DNA from: an uncultured Clostridium sp.
GTDB lineage: Bacteria; Bacillota; Clostridia; TANB77; CAG-508
Reading direction: 5' to 3'
DNA length: 25,444 nt
Assembly: GCA_900554175.1 (NCBI GenBank)
Contig: USGK01000020.1
Span: 1 to 25,444 of the forward strand
The translations under genes and the position numbers were made by a program. Below, one piece after another: positions 1 to 8,043 of this stretch (within the stretch, counting starts at the first letter, position 1; every line of letters starts with the position of its first letter). The notes beneath the pieces were generated by a model that made no database searches, was not told the origin of the DNA, and saw only the letters and a program-made list of their open reading frames with translations.

Positions 1-99
1 TGCCCATATTCCAAATGCTACTATTCCTATGTATAAACTGCTATATACTACTGCTTGTCCTATAAATTGATATAATTTATTTTTATTTATTTTTTTCAT
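1..99 (-). CDS. Small membrane protein, N-terminal part only (cut by window edge)
   Basis: Leftward reading frame that starts with ATG at 99-97 and is still open at base 1, giving 33 visible residues. A ribosome site (GAAGGTG) lies 7 bases before the ATG. The visible part has a short Lys/Asn-rich head and then a hydrophobic stretch (about residues 12-33) that looks like a membrane segment or signal anchor. It follows the 48-aa gene at 116-262 by 16 bases and the Cro-like gene further upstream, so it is probably the third gene of the leftward early operon of the phage-like element. Function cannot be told from this fragment. Confidence 0.55.
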   Translation of the reverse strand, partial: MKKINKNKLYQFIGQAVVYSSLYIGIVAFGIWA

Positions 100-115
100 T
101 TGTTTTCACCTTCTT

Positions 116-262
116 TCACTTATTTTCTAAACTTTTTAAAATTTGACATCCTATTTTGTTAAAGTCTTCATAAACTTTTTCATTTTCTACTTTTGTTTTT
201 GGAAAATATGTATTATCTACTTCAATAGTTGTGCTCCCTAATTTAAATTCTTTTACTGTCAT
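116..262 (-). CDS. Small hypothetical protein (48 aa) of the leftward early operon
   Basis: ATG at 262-260 is preceded by AGAGGTGG, and the frame ends at TGA (116-118). The protein is short and charged, with one Cys near residue 39. It begins MTVKEFKLGSTTIEV and ends ILKSLENK. It sits between the Cro-like gene and the partial membrane-protein gene with operon-like spacing. I do not recognise a family. Small uncharacterised proteins in this position are common in clostridial prophages and conjugative elements. Its start overlaps the end of a possible 16-codon GTG reading frame, so translation may be coupled. Confidence 0.5.
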   Translation of the reverse strand: MTVKEFKLGSTTIEVDNTYFPKTKVENEKVYEDFNKIGCQILKSLENK

Positions 263-293
263 TCTGTAACCACCTCTTTAAAAGCTTATTCAC
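243..293 (-). other. Possible 16-codon leader frame with start-stop ATG-TGA
   Basis: A very strong ribosome site, AAAGGAGG (303-310), lies 7 bases before an ATG (293-295) that is immediately followed by TGA. The overlapping GTG at 291-293 opens a 16-codon frame that ends at 243, inside the 48-aa gene. The strong site therefore serves either a start-stop pair or a tiny peptide. Both would place ribosomes just ahead of the 48-aa gene and could regulate it. Whether any peptide is made cannot be seen. Confidence 0.3.
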
Positions 294-302
294 ATTGTTT
301 GT

Positions 303-334
303 CCTCCTTTCTCTTTTTTTGTACCGTGTCGCAA
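303..334 (-). promoter_or_regulatory. Probable small-RNA target upstream of early-gene ribosome site
   Basis: On the leftward transcript, positions 334-320 read TTGCGACACGGTACA. This is a perfect 15-nt complement of the loop region of the putative small RNA at 1907-1991. The match ends 9 bases ahead of the AAAGGAGG ribosome site (310-303). The element is unusually GC-rich for this neighbourhood. Pairing could control ribosome access or mRNA stability of the leftward early genes. Role inferred. Confidence 0.45.
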
Positions 335-344
335 TTTCCGTTTT

Positions 345-361
345 GTAACTTTTTAAGTTAC
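345..361. promoter_or_regulatory. Phage repressor operator, copy 1 (perfect 7-3-7 palindrome)
   Basis: GTAACTT-TTT-AAGTTAC, a perfect dyad immediately beyond the stop codon of the Cro-like gene. The identical 17-mer recurs at 588-604, with related copies at 624-644 and 708-724. The spacing and repetition are those of a CI/Cro-type operator set. This copy lies inside the leftward transcription unit rather than at a visible promoter. Confidence 0.65.
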
Positions 362-565
362 TTATAATGTAAAAAAAATATTGTCAATTTCTTTTGGGCT
401 TAAATTATATCTTTCTTTTATATCAGCAATTTCATTTCTTGTAAATTCTGCTTTTCCATTTATTTTGGCTGATAATGTTGTCTTGGACATATTTAATGCT
501 TTTGATAATGTTATGCCTGTATCATTATTTGCAATCATTTTTATTCTTAATGCAGTTTTATTCAT
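362..565 (-). CDS. Cro-like phage regulator (helix-turn-helix, DUF739-like)
   Basis: A 67-aa protein with a single helix-turn-helix domain: the segment ITLSKALNMSKTTLSAKING (about residues 18-37) has the turn and recognition-helix pattern. The size and the ending NLSPKEIDNIFF match small phage Cro-like or DUF739 proteins. ATG at 565 has AGAGGTG upstream. The gene is divergent from the CI-like repressor at 762, and the shared intergenic region carries the repeated operators. It should bind those operators and favour the alternative (lytic or excision) programme, as Cro does. It is the first gene of a leftward operon continuing to base 1. The DUF739 label is from memory of the family pattern. 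Confidence 0.75.
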   Translation of the reverse strand: MNKTALRIKMIANNDTGITLSKALNMSKTTLSAKINGKAEFTRNEIADIKERYNLSPKEIDNIFFTL

Positions 566-587
566 AATTACACCTCTTTTCTTTATT

Positions 588-604
588 GTAACTTTTTAAG
601 TTAC
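588..604. promoter_or_regulatory. Phage repressor operator, copy 2 (perfect palindrome)
   Basis: Second exact copy of the 17-bp dyad GTAACTT-TTT-AAGTTAC. It lies just downstream of the leftward promoter (-10 at 609-614) and upstream of the Cro-like start, where bound repressor would block leftward transcription. Confidence 0.75.
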
Positions 605-608
605 TCGT

Positions 609-644
609 ATATTATCATTAGTTAAATAACTTGTCAAGTTATTT
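609..644 (-). promoter_or_regulatory. Leftward early promoter overlapped by operator copy 3
   Basis: On the minus strand a consensus -35 TTGACA (632-637) is followed after 17 bases by TAATAT (609-614). The -35 box sits inside a perfect 9-3-9 dyad at 624-644 (arms AAATAACTT and AAGTTATTT), a close relative of the 17-bp operator. Repressor bound here would occlude the -35 box of the Cro-like operon. Confidence 0.7.
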
Positions 645-698
645 TTTAAATTTTTTTTAATTTTTTTTAAATTATTTTAAATATTTTTCGTAAATATA

Positions 699-727
699 TT
701 GATTTAAGTAACTTTATATGTTATTAT
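699..727 (+). promoter_or_regulatory. Probable repressor promoter with imperfect operator copy 4
   Basis: TTGATT (699-704), a 17-base spacer and TATTAT (722-727) point right towards the repressor gene. An imperfect operator (708-724; GTAACTT left arm, ATGTTAT right arm) fills the spacer. The weaker dyad at the repressor's own promoter fits autoregulation. The region 566-761 otherwise holds only operators, promoters and AT-rich DNA. Confidence 0.5.
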
Positions 728-761
728 AACATTATAATATTATATTACAGAGGTTTTTATT

Positions 762-1385
762 ATGGATATGGGAGAAAGATTAAAAGAATTAAGATTAAAA
801 AAAGGGGCTACTCAAGAAGAGGTCGGAAAAGTTATAAATGTTACCAAACCTACTATCATGAAATATGAAAAAGGATTAGTTGAAAATCTAAAAAGAAGTT
901 CAATAGAAAAACTGGCTAAATATTTTGAAGTTGCTCCATCATATTTAATGTGTTTAGATGAAAATAAAACAGATCGTTTAGGAAATCCTGTAACATCTAT
1001 CCCTATTTTAGGAACAGTTAAGGCTGGATATGATTATTTAGCACAAGAAAACTGGATTGGAACTATTGATATTGAAACTTCATTAGTTGGCAATGGTGAT
1101 GAATATTTTGCTTTAAAAATACACGGTGACTCAATGTTCCCTGTTCTTATTGAAGATGATATTGTTATTGTTAAGAAGCAAAATGATTTTGAAAACGGAG
1201 ATATTGTTGTAGCAATTATAAATGGTGATGAAGCAACAATAAAAAAAGGCAAAAAGAGCGACAGCAGTATTTTATTACAACCACTAAACTCTGCTTATGA
1301 GCCACTCATTTTCACCAAAGATGAAGCAAAGACTATTCCAGTAACAATAATAGGTGTAGTAAAACAATTAAAAAGGGAGTTTTAA
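762..1385 (+). CDS. LexA/CI-like phage repressor with S24 self-cleavage domain
   Basis: A 207-aa protein. Residues about 5-60 form an XRE-type helix-turn-helix (TQEEVGKVINVTKPTIMKYE). Residues about 80-205 form a LexA-like S24 peptidase domain, with a probable Ala88-Gly89 cleavage site in VKAGYD, the serine nucleophile Ser124 in HGDSMFPV and the lysine base near 161 in DEATIKK. It should hold the element in the integrated state by binding the GTAACTT dyads and be inactivated by RecA-stimulated autocleavage, as for lambda CI and LexA. The ATG has AGAGG upstream. ORF173 begins 1 base after the stop, so the two are co-transcribed. Confidence 0.9.
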   Translation: MDMGERLKELRLKKGATQEEVGKVINVTKPTIMKYEKGLVENLKRSSIEKLAKYFEVAPSYLMCLDENKTDRLGNPVTSIPILGTVKAGYDYLAQENWIGTIDIETSLVGNGDEYFALKIHGDSMFPVLIEDDIVIVKKQNDFENGDIVVAIINGDEATIKKGKKSDSSILLQPLNSAYEPLIFTKDEAKTIPVTIIGVVKQLKREF

Positions 1386-1386
1386 C

Positions 1387-1908
1387 ATGGGAGTTTTTAG
1401 TAAAATATTCAATAATTTTTCAAAAATTAAAATTAAATCAACTTCATGCAATGGATTTAATTTTAATTATACAACACCTGAATATAGTTCGATAAGATAT
1501 AAAAGATATTATGAGGGGACTATTCAAAGATATTTGAAAATACTTAAAGATTGTGAGGAACTAATTAATACTACTAAAAATCCAGATATATTTTTTAATA
1601 GATACTTAATGTCTATTGCTATTTTAAATGACTTGATACTTATTGAAAATAAATTATCTTTTAAAGGAAAAAAGCCTAGTAGCATAAAAAAGCAACTTCA
1701 AGAAAAAGAAGTCTTTACAGTGAATGATTTTTTAAATAGATACTATACTGAAACATTATCTAAAATTACTAATCTTAAAACTACTAAAGCAAAACAAAAT
1801 AAAATTATTGCTTTTTCAAATAAGATAGATGAATATTCGATACATATAAACAATCAAAGTTTAACAAAATTTACTAATATGTATGAAAATTTTAAAAAAA
1901 TTATTTAA
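1387..1908 (+). CDS. Hypothetical protein co-transcribed with the repressor (173 aa)
   Basis: The ATG follows the repressor stop by one base and has AAGGGAG upstream, so it is translated from the repressor mRNA. The protein is basic and rich in Lys, Asn and Ile. It is predicted mostly helical, with no signal peptide or clear membrane segment, and one Cys near residue 21. I recognise no family. As a lysogenically expressed companion of a repressor it could be an immunity, superinfection-exclusion or moron protein, but this is position-based inference only. Its 3' end overlaps by two bases the T-tract of the leftward small-RNA terminator. Confidence 0.6.
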   Translation: MGVFSKIFNNFSKIKIKSTSCNGFNFNYTTPEYSSIRYKRYYEGTIQRYLKILKDCEELINTTKNPDIFFNRYLMSIAILNDLILIENKLSFKGKKPSSIKKQLQEKEVFTVNDFLNRYYTETLSKITNLKTTKAKQNKIIAFSNKIDEYSIHINNQSLTKFTNMYENFKKII

Positions 1909-1991
1909 AAAAAGAGAATTATGTTCCAAAGTTTGCGACACGGTACATAATTCTCACAATATAAAAAATCCTTGAAAAAGGTCTTTTTATG
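1907..1991 (-). ncRNA. Putative phage small antisense RNA (about 85 nt)
   Basis: On the minus strand a promoter (TTGAAA 2022-2027, 18-base spacer, perfect TATAAT 1998-2003) is followed by about 85 bases ending in an intrinsic terminator. The stem is GAGAATTATGT paired with ACATAATTCTC (1914-1924 with 1945-1955, lengthened by two more pairs past a mismatch), then seven T (1913-1907). There is no open frame with a ribosome site in it. The right side of the terminator loop (1933-1947) gives TGTACCGTGTCGCAA in the RNA, perfectly complementary to the early leftward mRNA at 320-334. The T-tract exists only in the minus direction, so this hairpin is not a terminator for ORF173. Confidence 0.6.
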
Positions 1992-1997
1992 TTATTT

Positions 1998-2027
1998 ATT
2001 ATAGCATAATTAAATGCCTTTTTTCAA
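1998..2027 (-). promoter_or_regulatory. Promoter of the putative small RNA
   Basis: TTGAAA (2022-2027) and TATAAT (1998-2003) with an 18-base spacer, reading left. The promoter lies between inverted arms CTTGAAAAAGG (1971-1981) and CCTTTTTTCAAG (2017-2028), which differ by one base in the A-run and could form an operator or a hairpin in the recombinase leader. I see no equally good rightward promoter for the recombinase in 1956-2063. Confidence 0.5.
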
Positions 2028-2063
2028 GAGATTATAAAAATTTTTGAAAGAAGGTATTTTTAT

Positions 2064-3620
2064 ATGGAAAATTTAATAAATAATAACATGGAATATTATT
2101 GTGCATACTTGAGAAAATCAAGAAAAGATATGGATGCAGAAGCACATGGTCAAGGTGAAACACTAGCAAGACATGAAAAAAGATTAATAGACTATGCTAA
2201 TTCTGCCGGAATAAAAATTAGTAAATTTTATAGAGAAGTTGTATCTGGAGAAACTATCTCTGCAAGACCCATAATGCAACAACTATTAGCAGATGTAGAA
2301 AATGGTATGTGGACAGGTGTGTTGGTTGTAGAAGTAGAACGTCTAGCAAGAGGCAATACATTTGATCAAGGTATCGTATCTAATGCTTTTCAAAACTCTA
2401 ATACCAAAATTATTACACCTCTAAAAACATACGACCCTAATAATGATTATGATGAAGAATATTTTGAGTTTGGGTTATTTATGTCTAGAAGAGAATATAA
2501 AAAGATAAATCAAAGACTTCATGAGGGAATATTATCCAGTGTAAATGAAGGTAAACATGTTGGCGCTGCTGCTCCATATGGTTACGAGAAATATAAATTA
2601 CCTAAGCAGAAAGGTTATTCTCTAAAAATAAATGAATATGAGGCAAATATGGTAAAGTTAATATTTAACTTATATTCTAATGGTAAGGGCCTAGTTTTTA
2701 TATGTAATGAACTTAATAGATTAGGTTATAAACCTCATAGAAGTAATGAATTTACAAAATCTAGTATATCACATATTCTGTCTAACCCCGTTTATATCGG
2801 TAAGATAAAATATACAGATAGAGCTACTATAAAAAAGATAATAAACGGGAATATGGTAAGAATTAAAAATGAAAATAAAAATGAGATATATGTTGATGGT
2901 CTGCATAAACCTATAATTGATTTGAACACATGGAATAAAGTACAAAATATACGTAATAATAACTTAATTGCTAGAACTAAAATGGATTATACCCTAAAAA
3001 ATCCTATGGCATCTATTTTGAAATGTGGAATTTGTGGAAGGTCTTTATCAAGAATTACATATTCAGATAGGAATGATGTAAGAATATGTTGCCGAAAATG
3101 TAAAGAAAATATTGGAAGTAACATAGATTATGTAGAAAACAAATTATTGCAATCTTTAAAAATTTTATTAGAAGATTATAAAATAAAATTAATTAACAAT
3201 GACAATAATGATATTGAAATGCTGTTAAAAATAAATGAAAGTAGTATTTTAAATCTAAAATCCGAACTAGATAAATTGAAATTTCAATTGAATAATACTT
3301 ATGATTTATTAGAACAAGGAGTTTATACTAAAGATATATTTATAGAACGTTCAAACCTATTAAAGCAACAGATAAAAGAAACTAATGGTAAAATTGCAAA
3401 ACTAGAACACAAAAAAAATAATATTATGTCTCAAAAAAATAACAAGGAAATATTAGTTCCTAAAATTGAAAACGTTATAGATAGTTATTATGAAACTGAT
3501 GATATAACAATGAAAAATATGCTCTTAAAGAGTGTGTTAGAAAAAGTTGAATACACAAAAATAACCCCTAAAGACAAAGATGATTTTAAATTAAAATTAT
3601 TTCCTAAAATACAAGCATAG
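2064..3620 (+). CDS. Large serine recombinase / integrase
   Basis: A 518-aa site-specific recombinase. The N-terminal resolvase domain (about 10-155) has the catalytic serine Ser19 in YLRKSRKD and the conserved VERLARG segment (91-97). The Recombinase domain spans about 165-300. A zinc ribbon follows, with Cys321 and Cys324 paired with Cys343 and Cys346, and then a long coiled-coil region (about 375-460), the arm that controls integration versus excision. Size and order match phage and ICE large serine integrases. ATG at 2064 has GAAGG upstream; the later ATG at 2088 has no ribosome site. Such genes normally sit next to their attachment site, so one end of the element should be near 3.6-4.1 kb or just upstream. 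No directionality factor is recognised. Confidence 0.92.
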   Translation: MENLINNNMEYYCAYLRKSRKDMDAEAHGQGETLARHEKRLIDYANSAGIKISKFYREVVSGETISARPIMQQLLADVENGMWTGVLVVEVERLARGNTFDQGIVSNAFQNSNTKIITPLKTYDPNNDYDEEYFEFGLFMSRREYKKINQRLHEGILSSVNEGKHVGAAAPYGYEKYKLPKQKGYSLKINEYEANMVKLIFNLYSNGKGLVFICNELNRLGYKPHRSNEFTKSSISHILSNPVYIGKIKYTDRATIKKIINGNMVRIKNENKNEIYVDGLHKPIIDLNTWNKVQNIRNNNLIARTKMDYTLKNPMASILKCGICGRSLSRITYSDRNDVRICCRKCKENIGSNIDYVENKLLQSLKILLEDYKIKLINNDNNDIEMLLKINESSILNLKSELDKLKFQLNNTYDLLEQGVYTKDIFIERSNLLKQQIKETNGKIAKLEHKKNNIMSQKNNKEILVPKIENVIDSYYETDDITMKNMLLKSVLEKVEYTKITPKDKDDFKLKLFPKIQA

Positions 3621-3645
3621 ATTATTTTTTTATTCTATGCTTGTA
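3610..3645. repeat. Perfect 12-bp inverted repeat at the recombinase stop
   Basis: Arms TACAAGCATAGA (3610-3621) and TCTATGCTTGTA (3634-3645) enclose a T-rich 12-base loop. The left arm contains the recombinase stop codon. There is no T-tract after the stem in either direction, so it is a poor intrinsic terminator. It may protect the 3' end, act as a factor-assisted terminator for the convergent genes, or belong to the attachment site. Confidence 0.5.
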
Positions 3646-3657
3646 ACATTAACATTT

Positions 3658-4065
3658 TCATTTATCGAAATGAACCCACGTTGGTGTAAGTGACAATGGT
3701 TCTACATAACTCCATACCCCTGATGAATTTGCACTATTCCAAAGTCTTCTTCTTTGTGCATTTGTAAAAGTCTGCCCTACATCAAAAGCAACACCTGCAT
3801 AATGTTGTGACTGATTTCCATGCCCACCTTCATATGGTCTTTTAAAAGCAAAACCTACTGTAATTGGACTTCCATAAATATATCTTTGACTATTCCAAGA
3901 TTGCATTGTTCTTTTAGTTGTCCATAATATATTTGATTTACTTGATCCTCTAAATTCCCTTACTTTAAGTGTGCCATTAGAATTATATGGCATCGGGTCG
4001 TTTTCCCCTCTTATATAATTTTCCATTCTATTTAAATCATTATTAAAAATAAGTATTTTAGCCAC
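3658..4065 (-). CDS. Small M15-type peptidoglycan peptidase (DD-carboxypeptidase-like)
   Basis: A 135-aa protein without signal peptide. Residues 86-95 (SQHYAGVAFD) give the HxxGxAxD zinc motif with His88 and Asp95. Glu122 in YVEP and His132 in WVHFD complete the expected zinc and catalytic set of the M15/hedgehog-type metallopeptidases. Members cleave D-Ala-containing peptides of cell-wall stems. The start is GTG (4065-4063), with AAAGGAG upstream inside the arm of the mnmA terminator hairpin. It lies between the integrase and the suf-mnmA operon and could be a phage lysis-type enzyme or a chromosomal wall enzyme. The shared orientation with mnmA slightly favours the chromosome. It ends with TGA. 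Confidence 0.75.
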   Translation of the reverse strand: MAKILIFNNDLNRMENYIRGENDPMPYNSNGTLKVREFRGSSKSNILWTTKRTMQSWNSQRYIYGSPITVGFAFKRPYEGGHGNQSQHYAGVAFDVGQTFTNAQRRRLWNSANSSGVWSYVEPLSLTPTWVHFDK

Positions 4066-4113
4066 AAAAACTCTCCTTTCATAAATAATATATTTTATGA
4101 AAGAAGAGTTTTT
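4066..4113 (-). terminator. Terminator of the suf-mnmA operon, containing the next gene's ribosome site
   Basis: A long stem pairs 4066-4085 with 4094-4113, with one mismatch (C75/A104) and an 8-base loop. The minus strand has five T at the 3' side, and the plus strand has a seven-T run, so it can act in both directions. Its minus-strand 3' arm carries AAAGGAG, the ribosome site of the M15 gene. Read-through RNA that folds here would hide that site. Confidence 0.75.
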
Positions 4114-5178
4114 TTAGTTAATTCTCTTTAAAATTTTTCCTCCACCAACAACAATATCACCTAAGTAAAATACTGCTGATTGACCTGGAGTAATTGCTCT
4201 TTGCGGTTCGTTAAAAATCACTCTAATTTTATCATTTTCTTGAATAATTTTTGCTTTTGACTCTTTCGCAGAATACCTGGTTTTTACTTCAACTTCAGTC
4301 CAAGAATCAATTTTATCAAATAACAAAAGATTTACATCGCATACTTCAATTTCCTTGCTAAATAATTCATTTTTCTCTCCAACTATAACCTCATTTTTAA
4401 TTTTATTAAATCCAATTACGAAAAGTGGTACTTTATATGCTATTCCTAACCCTTTTCTTTGTCCAATTGTGTAATTATATAACCCTGTATGTTTTCCTAA
4501 GATAGTGCCATCTTTTAAAATAATATTTCCTTCTTGCGGTTTAATTTCCGAATTATTCTCTAAAAATTTTTTATAATTTCCGTCCGGTACAAAACATATA
4601 TCTTCACTATCCGGCTTATTTGCAACTTTTAAATTGTTGTCTCTTGCAATTTTTCTTATTTCGTCTTTGCTTTCAAAATCTGCAAGTGGAAATAATACAT
4701 GTTCAATTAAATCTTTGGGAATATTCCACAAAACATAACTTTGATCTTTTCTTCCTGCTTTTGATTTTTTTAATACCCATCTTTGATATTTTTCTGAATA
4801 TTCTGTTTTAGCATAATGACCTGTTGCAATAAAATTACACTCCATTTCTTGTGCTTTTTCCCACATGCATCCAAATTTCATGTATTTATTGCATTCTATG
4901 CAAGGATTAGGAGTTTTACAATTTTTATAACACTCTATAAAATCATCTATAACATATTTTTTAAATTCATCTTTATAATCTATTGTAAAATGAGGTATCC
5001 CTATTGATTTACATACATTTTTTGCATCTATATATGTACTTATATTACAACAACTACTTCCTGGAAAAAGTTCCATTGTTGCTCCTATTACTTCATATCC
5101 TTCTTTTTTTAAAAGTAGAGCAGATACGCTACTGTCAACGCCTCCACTCATACCCAATAGCACTTTTTTATTTTCCAT
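4114..5178 (-). CDS. mnmA: tRNA-specific 2-thiouridylase MnmA
   Basis: A 354-aa ATP-dependent sulfurtransferase that forms 2-thiouridine at wobble U34 of Glu, Gln and Lys tRNAs. The PP-loop SGGVDS is at residues 11-16. The two catalytic cysteines are Cys93 in TPNPCIECN and Cys195 in SEDICFVPDG, at the usual positions and spacing. Length is normal for the family. ATG at 5178 has AAAGGTAAG upstream. It is the last gene of the suf operon, 16 bases after sufU. This fits direct supply of sulfur from SufS (perhaps via SufU) to MnmA, as known for dedicated desulfurase-MnmA pairs in Firmicutes. Confidence 0.96.
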   Translation of the reverse strand: MENKKVLLGMSGGVDSSVSALLLKKEGYEVIGATMELFPGSSCCNISTYIDAKNVCKSIGIPHFTIDYKDEFKKYVIDDFIECYKNCKTPNPCIECNKYMKFGCMWEKAQEMECNFIATGHYAKTEYSEKYQRWVLKKSKAGRKDQSYVLWNIPKDLIEHVLFPLADFESKDEIRKIARDNNLKVANKPDSEDICFVPDGNYKKFLENNSEIKPQEGNIILKDGTILGKHTGLYNYTIGQRKGLGIAYKVPLFVIGFNKIKNEVIVGEKNELFSKEIEVCDVNLLLFDKIDSWTEVEVKTRYSAKESKAKIIQENDKIRVIFNEPQRAITPGQSAVFYLGDIVVGGGKILKRIN

Positions 5179-5194
5179 TATTTCTTACCTTTTT

Positions 5195-5662
5195 CTAATG
5201 ACAAATATCTATTTTGCCATTCCCTGAATTCAAATTTTTTTCTAACATATCTTCTAAAGTATGCCAAGCAAGCAATGCACATTTTACCCTTGCAGGCATA
5301 TTTGCAACATTTTTAAATGCTATAGCCTCTTCTAATTTTTTTAGATCTTTCTCGTTTTTTGTTTCTCTTTTTATCATTTCTATAAATGTATTTATGATTT
5401 CTTTTGCTTCATCAATTGTTTTGCCCTTTAAAGTATCTATCATTATTGATGTAGATGCCTGTGAAATTGCACATCCATGACCAGAAAAGGCCATATCTTC
5501 TATTATATTTCCATTTAGTTTTACTTCTAAAGTTATTTCATCGCCACAATTTGGATTATGACCTATTTCGCATAAATCAGATTTTTCTAATTTTTTTTTG
5601 TTATATGAGTTCATGCTATGCTCCATTATGAGCTCATTATAAACATCACTTAAATCTTCCAT
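5195..5662 (-). CDS. sufU: SufU, zinc-dependent sulfur-transfer partner of SufS
   Basis: A 155-aa SufU/IscU-fold protein. The conserved ligands are visible: Cys39 and Asp41 in NCGD, Cys64 in GHGCAISQAS, and Cys128 in RVKCALL. The roughly 20-residue insertion between the second and third cysteines typical of SufU rather than IscU is present. In Firmicutes SufU binds zinc and accepts persulfide from SufS. ATG at 5662 has AAAGGTAA upstream. The gene starts 14 bases after sufS ends and runs into mnmA in one operon. Confidence 0.94.
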   Translation of the reverse strand: MEDLSDVYNELIMEHSMNSYNKKKLEKSDLCEIGHNPNCGDEITLEVKLNGNIIEDMAFSGHGCAISQASTSIMIDTLKGKTIDEAKEIINTFIEMIKRETKNEKDLKKLEEAIAFKNVANMPARVKCALLAWHTLEDMLEKNLNSGNGKIDICH

Positions 5663-5676
5663 CTAAAATTACCTTT

Positions 5677-6894
<1,218 letters not shown>

Positions 6895-6925
6895 AAACCC
6901 CTCCTCCTAAAAATTCTTTTTCAAA

Positions 6926-7990
6926 TTAATCTAATCTAATATCAATTTCATTTAAAATTTGATTTTTTAATTCTTCCTCTTCAATTTTTTCTAAAATCTT
7001 ATTAAATTTAGCTCTTACTATTAATTTCATAGCTTCTTTTAAAGTAAATCCTCTACTCATAATATAAAATAGTTCTTTTTCTCCAACTTTTCCCGCTGAA
7101 CTACTATGATTTCCTTCGACATCTTCTTCTGAACATAAAAGCATTGGAAGTGCTAAGGATTTTGCTTTATCTGATAAAAGCATACAATTTTCATTTTCAT
7201 TTCCTGAAGCCTTTTTTGCTCCTTTTTTGAAGTCTATAGTTCCTTTGAAGTGTTTTCTTGCTTCATCTTTTAATGCACCTTGAACTTCAATATTTATATT
7301 TGATTTTTTTCCTCGTAATTCTCCGATATAATTCAAGTCAAATACTTGATTTTCTTTTCCTAAATAAATTGTATTTAAACTATTATCAGCTTTTTCTCCA
7401 ATTAAATTCGAATAATAATTTGTAATACTATTTTTACCACCAAAATCAATAATTATATAATTGACTTTAGCATTTTTTTCTATATTATTTTCTATTGCTA
7501 GAAAATTATTTGATTTTAAATTTAATAGATTTACAATTATTATATTTACTTCTGAATTTTCCTTTGCTTCAACAGTTAATATTCCGTTATGAAAAAATGT
7601 TTCATCTTCTTTTGACTCATACTTTAATACAAATGAACTTATTGAATTTTTTTCTGCAATAACTTTAATATTTTCAAGTAAATTATTATTTTTATCGTCA
7701 AAATTAAAGTTTATCTTATTTAATTTTTTACATTTACCATTAACTTCAAAATTCAACTTACAATTTGACATTTCATTTACTAAATCTGTTAATTCGTCGC
7801 TTAATCCATATGTTAACTTTATACTTTTTATTTGATTATTGACTTTTATATCTTCTTGTTCTTTTATAATTTCTACATTCTCAAACTCTTCTATCTTTTT
7901 TGGAATTGATATATTCTCTAATTTTATATTATTAATATTAAATTTCCTTGAAGTTCTGACTGGTGTTTCATTTAATTTTAATTTTTCCAC
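6926..7990 (-). CDS. sufD: SufD, scaffold subunit of the SufBCD complex
   Basis: A 354-aa SufB/SufD-family protein, shorter than the roughly 430 residues common for SufD, with a lysine-rich and poorly conserved N-terminal third. The C-terminal part carries the SufD signature around VEGNHSSSAGKV, whose histidine matches the essential histidine of SufD, followed by ELFYIMSRGFTLKEA. It pairs with SufB and SufC to build clusters. The start is GTG at 7990-7988, with AAAGGAA about 13 bases upstream, a loose spacing that may lower its translation. It lies between sufB and sufS. Confidence 0.9.
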   Translation of the reverse strand: MEKLKLNETPVRTSRKFNINNIKLENISIPKKIEEFENVEIIKEQEDIKVNNQIKSIKLTYGLSDELTDLVNEMSNCKLNFEVNGKCKKLNKINFNFDDKNNNLLENIKVIAEKNSISSFVLKYESKEDETFFHNGILTVEAKENSEVNIIIVNLLNLKSNNFLAIENNIEKNAKVNYIIIDFGGKNSITNYYSNLIGEKADNSLNTIYLGKENQVFDLNYIGELRGKKSNINIEVQGALKDEARKHFKGTIDFKKGAKKASGNENENCMLLSDKAKSLALPMLLCSEEDVEGNHSSSAGKVGEKELFYIMSRGFTLKEAMKLIVRAKFNKILEKIEEEELKNQILNEIDIRLD

Positions 7991-8043
7991 TTTCTATTAT
8001 CATTCCTTTCTCAAGGTAAAAATTAGGTTAAAAAAACTTAATT

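Noticed and set aside
381..599. 72-aa rightward hydrophobic frame opposite the Cro-like gene
   Set aside because: It overlaps the Cro-like gene antisense, ends in the operator DNA, and its hydrophobicity follows from the antisense of Lys/Asn codons.
1914..1955. Rightward terminator for the repressor operon
   Set aside because: The stem is strong, but the plus strand has ACAATATAAAAAATCC after it, without a T-run; the T-run is on the minus side.
3610..3645. attL/attR core of the integrated element
   Set aside because: The inverted repeat is suggestive and well placed, but no second copy exists in the window to define an attachment duplication; serine integrase cores can be only two bases long.
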